Below are positions 1 to 7,857 of a stretch of 7,857 nt of DNA, piece by piece; the stretch's first letter is position 1; each line of letters opens with the position of its first letter. This DNA is from Paracoccus sp. (in: a-proteobacteria) (GTDB lineage Bacteria > Pseudomonadota > Alphaproteobacteria > Rhodobacterales > Rhodobacteraceae). The notes under the pieces were generated by a model. It saw only the letters and a list, made by a program, of their open reading frames with translations, did not search any database and was not told the origin of the DNA. Position numbers and translations under genes: made by a program. The stretch is taken from the NCBI GenBank assembly GCA_031178645.1, contig JAPSIP010000032.1:2855-10711 (forward strand), read 5' to 3'.

Positions 1-827
1 CGGGCAAGGTGATGATGGACCGCAACGCCCCGCCCGAGGTTCTGGACACGCCGCACCAGGGCTATGACGACAGCAAGGCCCTGATCGACCGCTGGCACGG
101 CACCGGCCGCCAGCGTTACGCGATCACGCCGCGCTTCGCGATCACCTCGACCCCCGAACAGATGGAGATGGCGGGCACGCTGGTGCGCGAACATCCCGAT
201 TGCCACATCCAGACCCACCTGTCGGAAAATCTGGACGAGATCGACTTCACGCTGTCGCTTTATCCCCAAGCCCGCGACTACCTGGACATCTACGAAACCT
301 ACGGCCTTCTTTCTGACAAGCTGCTGCTGGGCCATTCAATCCACCTCCGCCCGCGAGAGATCGCGCGCATGGCGGAAACCGGCAGCCGCGCGGTGTTCTG
401 CCCGACCTCGAACCTGTTCCTGGGGTCGGGGCTGTTCGATGAAGCGGGCCTGCGCGCCGCAGGCGTCACCAGTGGCATCGCGACTGATGTCGGCGGCGGC
501 ACCAGCTATTCCATGCTGCAGACCCTGAACGAGGGCTACAAGATCCTGCAACTGCGCGGGCAGAAGCTGACGCCGCTGTCGGCCTTCCACTGGATCACGC
601 GGGGCAATGCGATGGTTATGGGGATGGCGGACCAGATCGGCACGCTGGCGCTGGGCAGCATGGCCGATCTGGTGGTGCTGGACGCCCGCGCCACCCCCGC
701 AATGGCCCTGCGGATGGAGCGGGCGGAAACGCTGGAACAGGAACTGTTCGTCCTGCAGATCATGGGCGACGACCGCAGCATCCACCAGACCTATGTTGCG
801 GGCAAGCCAATGAAGGCAATGGCTTAA
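1..827 (+). CDS. guaD: Guanine deaminase, C-terminal part (5' end outside window)
   Basis: Zinc-dependent amidohydrolase that deaminates guanine to xanthine and ammonia in the cytoplasm, linking purine salvage to purine breakdown. The reading frame is open from the left edge (first whole codon at 3), giving 274 visible residues; the family is usually about 430-440, so roughly 160 N-terminal residues, including the first HxH zinc motif, lie outside. In visible numbering the other metal/catalytic residues are present: H72 and E75 in QTHLSEN, H111 in LLLGHS, and D162 in the ATDVGGG segment. CPTSNLFLGSG, TSYSMLQTLNEGYKI and the C-terminal GDDRSIHQTYVAGK match guanine deaminases rather than other amidohydrolases. 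Methionines at 12 and 15, or the GTG at 9, are internal codons, not starts. The TAA stop at 825-827 lies in the 5' arm of a predicted RNA structure. Often found near xanthine dehydrogenase genes, which would be off-window. Confidence 0.95.
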   Translation, partial: GKVMMDRNAPPEVLDTPHQGYDDSKALIDRWHGTGRQRYAITPRFAITSTPEQMEMAGTLVREHPDCHIQTHLSENLDEIDFTLSLYPQARDYLDIYETYGLLSDKLLLGHSIHLRPREIARMAETGSRAVFCPTSNLFLGSGLFDEAGLRAAGVTSGIATDVGGGTSYSMLQTLNEGYKILQLRGQKLTPLSAFHWITRGNAMVMGMADQIGTLALGSMADLVVLDARATPAMALRMERAETLEQELFVLQIMGDDRSIHQTYVAGKPMKAMA

Positions 828-888
828 ATCTGGCAGATAAACCCACGAAATCGTGATCCTCGGGAACTTCTTCCCTGTCTGCCGGATT
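827..888 (+). other. Predicted three-way-junction RNA structure or long-loop terminator after guaD
   Basis: Outer stem P1 pairs 827-837 with 878-888 (11 bp, one G-U pair at 831/884). It encloses two small hairpins: 844-847 with 852-855 (CACG/CGTG, AAAT loop) and 862-866 with 871-875 (GGGAA/TTCCC, CTTC loop). A TTTT run at 887-890 follows P1. The fold starts at the last base of the guaD stop codon and ends 27 nt before the next start codon. It could be a weak terminator/3' stabiliser for guaD or a leader element for the DUF1236 gene. The pairing is read directly from the sequence; function is inference. Confidence 0.4.
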
Positions 889-900
889 TTACCGCAGACC

Positions 901-912
901 AAGGAAACGGAG
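901..912 (+). promoter_or_regulatory. Ribosome binding site fixing the DUF1236 start
   Basis: AAGGA (901-905) and CGGAG (908-912) are purine-rich Shine-Dalgarno-like stretches just upstream of tandem ATG codons at 916 and 919. AAGGA lies 10 nt before the ATG at 916; CGGAG lies 6 nt before the ATG at 919. They support starting the gene here rather than at the upstream in-frame GTG at 853, which lacks such a site. Confidence 0.6.
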
Positions 913-915
913 ATC

Positions 916-1374
916 ATGATGAAGACCCTTCTGACCCTGACTGCCGCCACCTGCCTCGCAGCCGGTGCCGGCCTGGCCGAGACCACGATTGTCCAGACCC
1001 AGCCTTCGACCACGGTGACGCAGGTCGAAAGCGACCCGAACACGACCGGCGGCGGCGCGCTTGGTGGCGCGACCACGGGCGCGGTGGCCGGTGCCGCCAT
1101 CGGTGGTCCGATTGGCGCGGCCATTGGTGGCGCGGCCGGCGCGATCGTGGGCGATGTCAGCGAAGACGCGATGACCCCGGAAACCCGCACATACATCATG
1201 GAGAACCGGACCGAGTCCGTGGTTCTCGACAGCGACCTGACGGTCGGGACGGTCGTACCGGAAACCGCCACGATCCAGACTGTTCCGAATTCGAACGTGC
1301 AGTATGTCTATATCAACGACCGCCCGGTGGTGGTGAACCCCGAAAGCCGCGAGATCGTCTATATCTACGAATAA
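916..1374 (+). CDS. Secreted glycine-zipper protein with DUF1236-like domain
   Basis: Small envelope protein of 152 residues whose biochemical role is unknown. Residues 1-21 look like a Sec signal peptide: MMK, a hydrophobic stretch, then likely cleavage after GLA (21/22). C13 lacks a proper lipobox around it, so a lipoprotein is unlikely. A Thr/Gln/Ser-rich segment (22-45) leads to a glycine-zipper block at about 46-79 (repeated GxxxG such as GAAIGGPIGAAIGG), which may insert in or lie along a membrane or drive self-association. Residues about 86-150 (PETRTYI, then NVQYVYINDRPVVVNPESREIVYIYE-type ending) resemble DUF1236, found in alphaproteobacterial exported proteins. The start at 916 (or 919) is chosen because of the ribosome binding site and because translation from GTG 853 would put 21 extra residues before the signal peptide. 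A strong terminator follows 22 nt after the stop. Envelope or stress roles are inferred only. Confidence 0.8.
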   Translation: MMKTLLTLTAATCLAAGAGLAETTIVQTQPSTTVTQVESDPNTTGGGALGGATTGAVAGAAIGGPIGAAIGGAAGAIVGDVSEDAMTPETRTYIMENRTESVVLDSDLTVGTVVPETATIQTVPNSNVQYVYINDRPVVVNPESREIVYIYE

Positions 1375-1396
1375 GCGCAGGCCGGCGCTTTCGGTG

Positions 1397-1425
1397 AAAG
1401 GCCGGCCCTAGGGGTCGGCCTTTTT
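1397..1425 (+). terminator. Rho-independent terminator after the DUF1236 gene
   Basis: The 12-nt arm 1397-1408 (AAAGGCCGGCCC) pairs with 1412-1423 (GGGTCGGCCTTT) with one G-U pair and a TAG loop, and T runs from 1421 to 1425. It is a compact, GC-rich stem with a U-tract 22 nt past the stop codon at 1374. It separates the DUF1236 gene from manC. Confidence 0.85.
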
Positions 1426-1431
1426 CGGTAC

Positions 1432-1455
1432 AAGCCCCCTTATGTGCGGGCTTTT
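1432..1455 (+). terminator. Possible second, weaker terminator hairpin
   Basis: AAGCCC (1432-1437) pairs with GGGCTT (1448-1453) around a 10-nt loop, followed by TTTT at 1452-1455. It begins 7 nt after the stronger terminator, so the two may act in tandem. The stem is only 6 bp, hence the modest confidence. Readthrough into manC from upstream should be low, so manC probably has its own promoter between about 1450 and 1500; only a weak -10-like TATCCT (1475-1480) is visible. Confidence 0.4.
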
Positions 1456-1514
1456 CTGATGCGCTGCGGCAGGTTATCCTTTGCGAAACAAGGCGGATCG
1501 CAAGGGACAGCTTC

Positions 1515-2948
1515 ATGACCAAGATCACCCCCGTCCTGATGGCAGGCGGATCGGGAACCCGGCTTTGGCCCGTGTCCCGGCAAAGCTTTCCCAAGCAGTT
1601 CGCCCCTCTGATGGGGGATGAGACGCTGTTCCAGGCCTCGGCCCGCAGGTTGTCCGGCCCGGATTTTTCCGAGCCGCTGGTCATGACCAATTCGGACTTC
1701 CGCTTCATCGTGGCCGAACAGCTTGAACAGGTCAGCATCCGTCCCGGCGCCATCGTGATCGAACCATCCGGCCGCAACACCGCGCCCGCGATCCTTGTCG
1801 CCGCCCTGATGGTGGCCGCCAAGGATCCCGAGGGGCTGTTGCTGGTGGCGCCCTCGGACCACGTGATCCCCGACAGCGCGGCCTTCGCGCGCGCGGTGCG
1901 CCAAGGCGTCGGCCCCGCGTCCGAGGATCGGATCGTCACCTTCGGCGTCACCCCTGACCGCCCCGAGACGGGCTACGGCTATCTGGAACTGGGGGGGCAG
2001 GGCGAAGGCCCGCAGCCCCTTGCACGCTTTGTGGAAAAGCCGGATGCGGCCATGGCCGCGCAGATGCTGGCGCAGGGCAACTTCCTGTGGAACGCGGGCA
2101 TCTTCCTGTTCCGGGCCGACACGATGATCGACGCCTTCCGCGCCCATGCGCCGGAATACCTGTCCCCGGTCCTGGCCGCCCTGGATGAAGCCAAGGACGA
2201 CATCGGCTTCCTGCGCCTGGCGCGGGGGCCCTGGGACAGCCTGCCCGACCAGTCCATCGATTATGCGGTCATGGAAAAGGCCCACAACCTTGCGGTCGTG
2301 CGTTTCTCGGACCGGTGGTCGGACCTGGGGGGCTGGGACGCCGTCTGGCGCGAGGCGCTGCTCGAGGCGCCGTCCGAGAATGGCGTGGTCGCCGACGGCA
2401 ACTCGACCGCGATCGACTGCCATGATGTGCTGCTGCGGTCGGACAGCGACGACCTGCAAGTCGTGGGCATCGGACTGACGGATGTGATGGTCGTCGCAAC
2501 CTCGGACGCGGTGCTGGTCGCGGATAAAAGCCGCGCGCAGGACGTGCGCCATGCGGTGGGCGCGCTGAAGGCCAGGGGGCGCAAGCAGGCCACGGCCTTT
2601 CCCCGCGATCACCGCCCCTGGGGCTGGTTCGAGACGCTGGCCCTTGCCGACCGTTTCCAGGTCAAGCGCATCGTGGTGAAGCCGGGCGCGGCCTTGTCGC
2701 TGCAAAGCCATGTCCATCGCTCCGAACACTGGATCGTCGTCAGCGGCACGGCGCGCGTCACGGTGGACGACAAGGTCACCCTGGTGACGGAAAACCAGTC
2801 GATCTATGTGCCCTTGGGTGCCCGCCACCGGATGGAAAACCCGGGCAAGGTGCCGATGGTCCTGATCGAGGTTCAAACGGGCAGCTATCTGGGTGAGGAT
2901 GACATCATCCGATACGAGGACGTCTACGCTCGCAGCAGCACGGACTAA
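1515..2948 (+). CDS. manC: Bifunctional mannose-1-phosphate guanylyltransferase / mannose-6-phosphate isomerase (type II)
   Basis: Cytoplasmic enzyme making GDP-mannose from mannose-1-phosphate and GTP, with a second domain that interconverts fructose-6-phosphate and mannose-6-phosphate. It supplies GDP-mannose (and GDP-fucose/rhamnose) for exopolysaccharide, O-antigen or glycan synthesis. The 477-residue length is normal for the ManC/AlgA/CpsB/XanB family. N-terminal nucleotidyltransferase (about 5-290): GGSGTRLWPVSR (11-22) with PKQF at 26-29, APSDH (112-116) and the sugar-phosphate loop FVEKP (172-176). C-terminal cupin isomerase (about 360-472): HRPWGWFE (366-373), QVKRI, and the metal ligands H399, H401, E404 (SHVHRSEHW) and H438 (GARHRMENPGK), followed by YLGEDDIIR. 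No key residue is missing. The ATG at 1515 has AAGGGA at 1502-1507, 7 nt away. Neighbours are unrelated, so the gene stands alone rather than inside a visible polysaccharide cluster. The symbol could equally be algA or cpsB. Confidence 0.95.
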   Translation: MTKITPVLMAGGSGTRLWPVSRQSFPKQFAPLMGDETLFQASARRLSGPDFSEPLVMTNSDFRFIVAEQLEQVSIRPGAIVIEPSGRNTAPAILVAALMVAAKDPEGLLLVAPSDHVIPDSAAFARAVRQGVGPASEDRIVTFGVTPDRPETGYGYLELGGQGEGPQPLARFVEKPDAAMAAQMLAQGNFLWNAGIFLFRADTMIDAFRAHAPEYLSPVLAALDEAKDDIGFLRLARGPWDSLPDQSIDYAVMEKAHNLAVVRFSDRWSDLGGWDAVWREALLEAPSENGVVADGNSTAIDCHDVLLRSDSDDLQVVGIGLTDVMVVATSDAVLVADKSRAQDVRHAVGALKARGRKQATAFPRDHRPWGWFETLALADRFQVKRIVVKPGAALSLQSHVHRSEHWIVVSGTARVTVDDKVTLVTENQSIYVPLGARHRMENPGKVPMVLIEVQTGSYLGEDDIIRYEDVYARSSTD

Positions 2949-2959
2949 AGCAGGGCCAA

Positions 2960-2987
2960 GGGTGCCCATAGTCTTGTGTGGGCGCCT
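2960..2987 (+). terminator. Stem-loop after manC, no U-tract
   Basis: 2961-2968 (GGTGCCCA) pairs with 2979-2986 (TGGGCGCC) with one G-U pair; A2970/T2977 and G-U pairs at 2960/2987 and 2969/2978 can extend it. It begins 12 nt after the manC stop. There is no T-run, so it is either a weak terminator or a 3'-end protecting hairpin. Confidence 0.4.
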
Positions 2988-3016
2988 CCGGCCAGCCGAC
3001 GATACATGCTGATCGC

Positions 3017-3040
3017 TCATAATCTTCTATAGGATTATGA
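3017..3040. promoter_or_regulatory. Perfect inverted repeat upstream of the metH promoter, candidate operator
   Basis: TCATAATC (3017-3024) and GATTATGA (3033-3040) are perfect reverse complements separated by the 8-nt TTCTATAG. This AT-rich island stands out in GC-rich DNA and lies directly before the candidate -35 box of metH. Its centre falls near -49 relative to a start site at about 3078, a position common for activators but also usable for repression. Methionine-cycle genes in Proteobacteria are known to be controlled by MetR, MetJ and the ArsR-type regulators SahR/SamR; which of these, if any, binds here cannot be told from the window. Confidence 0.5.
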
Positions 3041-3042
3041 AT

Positions 3043-3071
3043 TTGCCGTCGCCGGCCTGCGTCCTTATATC
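3043..3071 (+). promoter_or_regulatory. Candidate sigma70-type promoter of the metH pair
   Basis: TTGCCG (3043-3048) matches the -35 consensus at 4 of 6 positions. TATATC (3066-3071) matches the -10 consensus at 4 of 6, with a 17-nt spacer. A start site near 3078 would leave a 5' leader of only about 17 nt, too short for a cobalamin or SAM riboswitch. This is a box-matching prediction only. Confidence 0.4.
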
Positions 3072-3094
3072 TGCCCCTTCCTGGCAAGGGTGAC

Positions 3095-4133
3095 ATGATG
3101 ACCGGCAGACTTTCCCCATCCCCCGCATTCGCGGCGCTTGACGCTGCGGTGGCCGAACGGATCCTGATCCTCGACGGGGCGATGGGCACCCAGATCCAGC
3201 AGCTTCGCCTGGGCGAGGATGACTATACCGGCCGCGGGTCCGGCCATGTCTGCCGCCATCATTCCGACCACCCGCAGCAGGGCAACAACGATCTTCTGAT
3301 CCTGACCCAACCCGAAGCGGTCGAGGAGATCCATTACCGCTATGCCATGGCAGGCGCGGATATCGTGGAGACGAACACCTTTTCCGCCACGACCATCGCC
3401 CAGGCCGATTACGGAATGCAGGATGCCGTCCACGACCTGAACGTCGAGGGCGCGCGCATCGTGCGCCGCGCGCTTGACCGGGCGACCGCGCAGGACGGGC
3501 GGCCCCGTTTCGTCGCCGGCGCCATCGGGCCGACGAACCGCACCGCGTCCATCAGCCCGGATGTGAATGACCCCGGCTATCGCGCCGTCACCTTCGACAA
3601 CCTGCGCACCGCCTATCTGCAACAGGCGCGCGGCCTGATCGAAGGCGGCGCCGACATTCTGCTGATCGAGACGATCTTCGACACGCTGAACGCCAAGGCC
3701 GCGATCTTCGCCTGCATCCAGGCGATGGAGGCGCATGGGCAGGCCCTGCCGCTGATGATCTCGGGGACGATCACGGATGCTTCCGGGCGCACGCTCTCCG
3801 GCCAGACGCCGACGGCCTTCTGGTATTCGGTGCGCCACGCCCGGCCCTGGTCCGTGGGCCTGAACTGCGCGCTTGGCGCATCGGCCATGCGCCCGCATCT
3901 TGCGGAATTGTCAGGCGTGGCGGAAACCAACATCTGCGCCTATCCCAATGCCGGCCTGCCCAATGCCTTCGGCCAATATGACGAAGGCCCCGACGACACC
4001 GCAGTGCAGGTCGCCGAATTCGCCCGCGAAGGGCTGGTCAATGTCGTCGGCGGCTGCTGCGGCACGACGCCCGACCATATCCGCGCCATTGCCGAGGCCG
4101 TCGCCCAATACAGCCCCCGAAAGGTGCTCGAAT

Positions 4134-4141
<8 letters not shown>
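3095..4141 (+). CDS. metH: Cobalamin-dependent methionine synthase, homocysteine-binding subunit (split MetH, N-terminal module)
   Basis: Homocysteine S-methyltransferase domain that binds and activates homocysteine through zinc, the first module of MetH. The 348 residues follow the N-terminal module of E. coli MetH closely: [11 protein letters not shown] (25-35), [36 protein letters not shown] and [17 protein letters not shown]. The zinc ligands are C258 (VGLNCALG) and C321/C322 (GGCCGT). The protein ends at PRKVLEYV, the place where full-length MetH has the linker to the folate domain. Residues 47-62 form a His/Cys-rich insertion (C53, H51, H55, H56, H59) longer than the matching E. coli loop. 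Start: ATG 3095, or the next codon ATG 3098, after AAGGG at 3086-3090; spacing (4 or 7 nt) slightly favours 3098. It overlaps the second subunit gene by 8 nt, implying co-translation. A free-standing betaine- or S-methylmethionine-type enzyme is excluded by the motifs and the neighbour. Confidence 0.93.
4121..4141 (+). promoter_or_regulatory. Translation coupling site between the two metH genes
   Basis: AAGG at 4121-4124 lies 9 nt before the ATG at 4134. The upstream gene ends with TGA at 4139-4141, so start and stop share ATGTCTGA. Terminating ribosomes can pass straight to the second start, which would keep the two subunits near equal amounts. This fixes the second gene's start at 4134, although its frame is open back to 3873. 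Confidence 0.65.
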
Positions 4142-6866
<2,725 letters not shown>

Positions 6867-6888
6867 GCCTCGTCCCTTCTTCGTTGCC

Positions 6889-6926
6889 GAAATACCCCGG
6901 GGGTTGCGGGGGGCTGGCCCCCCGCT
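6889..6926. repeat. GC-rich intergenic palindrome, likely a Rhodobacteraceae-type repeat
   Basis: AAATACCCCGGGGG is followed by a perfect 8-bp stem GCGGGGGG (6906-6913), loop CTGG, CCCCCCGC (6918-6925), ending 5 nt before the stop of the minus-strand gene. From general familiarity, GC palindromes joined to an AAATA-CCCCGGGG motif occur again and again between genes in this family. Only one copy is in the window, so repetitiveness cannot be shown here. It may strengthen termination or protect 3' ends of both convergent transcripts. Confidence 0.5.
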
Positions 6927-6930
6927 TGGG

Positions 6931-7857
6931 TCAGAACCCGGCCTTGATCTTCTCGAACTCGGCCAGTTGCTTTTCGCGCTGCGCCGGATCGTTCGGGGTC
7001 TGGGCCAGGATCGGTGCATCGACCTCGCCCAGGCCCTCTTTCACCGCAGGTTCATCCGCGATGGTCGCCATCGCCTCGGTCGAGGTGTGGCCATAGCCGA
7101 TCGTGTCCAGTAGGGCCTTGCCTGCGGACGGTTCCAGCCAGGCGTTGATGAAGTCATAGGCCTTCTCCTCGTCGCCCGGCCCGTCCTTCAGGTTGATGTA
7201 TCCGCAGAAGAAGGTGGACGACCCTTCCTTCGGCGCCCGCTGGAAGGCGACGGGATAATTGTCGTTCTGCAGATAGACGACGCCGTCGTTCCAAGACCAG
7301 GCGATGTCCACCGCACCGGACGCCATCAATTGCGCCTGTTCGGACGGATCGGCCCAATAGGCTGCGACATTCTGGTGGGCTTGGCGCAGCCAGTCGGCAG
7401 CGGCCTGGAACTGTTCATCGGTCACGTCCGTCCAGTCGGTCGTGCCGGTTGCCAGATAGCCAAGCGCCCAGACATCGTCAGACGAATCCGGCAGCGAAAT
7501 GCGGCCCTGGTATTTCGGATCGGTAAAGACCTGCAGTGTGGACACGTCCTCGGCAGGCACGGTTTCGGGGTTATAGGCGATGGCGGTGGCACCCCAGTCG
7601 GTCGGGATAAACCACACGCCCTGGTCGTCCCGGAACACCTCGGAGGCCAGGAACTGCGGGTCGATCTTGTCGAAGTTCGGGATCTTCGATGTGTCCCAGG
7701 GCTCGATCAGGCCTGCATCGCGGTACTTGCTGACCATCTGGCTGCAGGGATGGGCGACGTCGGCCTTGAAGCCCGAGGCGATCTTCTGGAAGGCCTCGTC
7801 ATCGTCGCCATAAAAGGCATAGGTCGGGCTGTCGCCGTGCTTGTCGATATAGGCCTG
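6931..7857 (-). CDS. Periplasmic solute-binding protein of a spermidine/putrescine-type ABC transporter, partial (5' end outside window)
   Basis: Extracellular solute-binding protein (PotD/PotF group, COG0687 type) that would deliver a ligand to an inner-membrane ABC importer. The frame is open to the right edge, giving 308 visible residues; the family is about 350-370, so the signal peptide and about 50 residues are missing. M41 in visible numbering (codon at 7737-7735) is internal, since 40 conserved in-frame residues precede it (YAFYGDDDEAF, ADVAHPC). Family landmarks: IEPWDTSKIPNFDKID, WFIPTDWGATAIAYNPETV (82-100), PKYQGRISLPDS, DIAWSWNDGVVYLQ, PKEGSSTFFCGYINL, and C-terminal AYDFINAW with TIGYGHTS. 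W189 matches the PotD ligand Trp in IWNG, but the WMD segment of PotD appears here as FFC (216-218), so the polyamine Asp is replaced by Cys; the substrate is uncertain and no potD/potF symbol is given. It converges on metH and is followed by a strong terminator, so it is the last gene of its transcription unit. Confidence 0.85.
   Translation of the reverse strand, partial: QAYIDKHGDSPTYAFYGDDDEAFQKIASGFKADVAHPCSQMVSKYRDAGLIEPWDTSKIPNFDKIDPQFLASEVFRDDQGVWFIPTDWGATAIAYNPETVPAEDVSTLQVFTDPKYQGRISLPDSSDDVWALGYLATGTTDWTDVTDEQFQAAADWLRQAHQNVAAYWADPSEQAQLMASGAVDIAWSWNDGVVYLQNDNYPVAFQRAPKEGSSTFFCGYINLKDGPGDEEKAYDFINAWLEPSAGKALLDTIGYGHTSTEAMATIADEPAVKEGLGEVDAPILAQTPNDPAQREKQLAEFEKIKAGF

Noticed and set aside
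827..888. Purine riboswitch, suggested by the three-way junction next to guaD
   Set aside because: The junction lacks the conserved purine-riboswitch core bases and the loop-loop pairing; the loops are only 4 nt.
853..915. Upstream GTG start for the DUF1236 protein
   Set aside because: It lacks a ribosome binding site and would bury the signal peptide behind 21 residues that match nothing; ATG 916/919 is well placed.
336..1271. 311-codon minus-strand frame spanning guaD, the gap and the DUF1236 gene
   Set aside because: It covers two real genes and the gap between them, and the Pro/Ala-rich stretch is just the reverse of the glycine zipper.
1991..1997. Run of seven G within manC as a frameshift or phase-variation site
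   Set aside because: The frame is intact on both sides, and G runs this long are unremarkable in such GC-rich DNA.
1440..3020. 526-codon minus-strand frame opposite manC
   Set aside because: Same shadow effect; low-complexity Arg/His/Gly composition, no plausible domain, and it runs through terminators and intergenic DNA.
2949..3094. Cobalamin, SAM-II or SAH riboswitch in the metH leader
   Set aside because: The gap is 146 nt, the likely leader under 20 nt, and no conserved riboswitch core is visible.
3873..4133. Upstream extension of the second metH ORF inside the first
   Set aside because: It is out-of-frame translation of the homocysteine module; family similarity begins only after ATG 4134.

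Overview
The window is GC-rich, tightly packed bacterial DNA. Gene content, codon use and intergenic style suggest an alphaproteobacterium of the Rhodobacteraceae, perhaps Paracoccus-like. This is inference: no rRNA or other taxonomic marker is present. Pointers are a DUF1236 protein (a mostly alphaproteobacterial family), a methionine synthase encoded by two overlapping genes, and a GC-rich intergenic palindrome (GCGGGGGG-CTGG-CCCCCCGC) of a style I associate with this family.

Left to right: (1) the 3' two thirds of guanine deaminase (guaD, + strand, cut by the left edge); (2) a short gap that can fold as a three-way-junction RNA overlapping the guaD stop codon; (3) a small secreted glycine-zipper/DUF1236 protein; (4) a strong intrinsic terminator, possibly followed by a second; (5) a bifunctional mannose-1-phosphate guanylyltransferase/mannose-6-phosphate isomerase (manC/algA type) that makes GDP-mannose; (6) a regulatory gap with a hairpin, a perfect 8-bp inverted repeat and a candidate sigma70 promoter; (7) split cobalamin-dependent methionine synthase, with the homocysteine-binding module and the folate/B12/reactivation module as two ORFs overlapping by 8 nt; (8) a two-way terminator and a GC palindrome in the convergent gap; (9) on the minus strand, a periplasmic solute-binding protein of the polyamine-transporter type, cut by the right edge.

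The genes fall into at least four transcription units: guaD, DUF1236 gene, manC, metH pair on the plus strand, and the binding protein on the minus strand. The first two may be linked, since only a long-loop structure separates them. The two metH halves clearly work together as one enzyme. The others are metabolically unrelated: purine salvage/degradation, envelope protein, sugar-nucleotide supply, methionine cycle, solute uptake. I see no mobile element, phage gene, CRISPR array, tRNA or rRNA. This is mostly ordinary core-genome sequence. The points most worth a second look are the metH control region, the structured guaD/DUF1236 gap, a Cys in place of a ligand-binding Asp in the binding protein, and a His/Cys-rich insertion in the homocysteine module.
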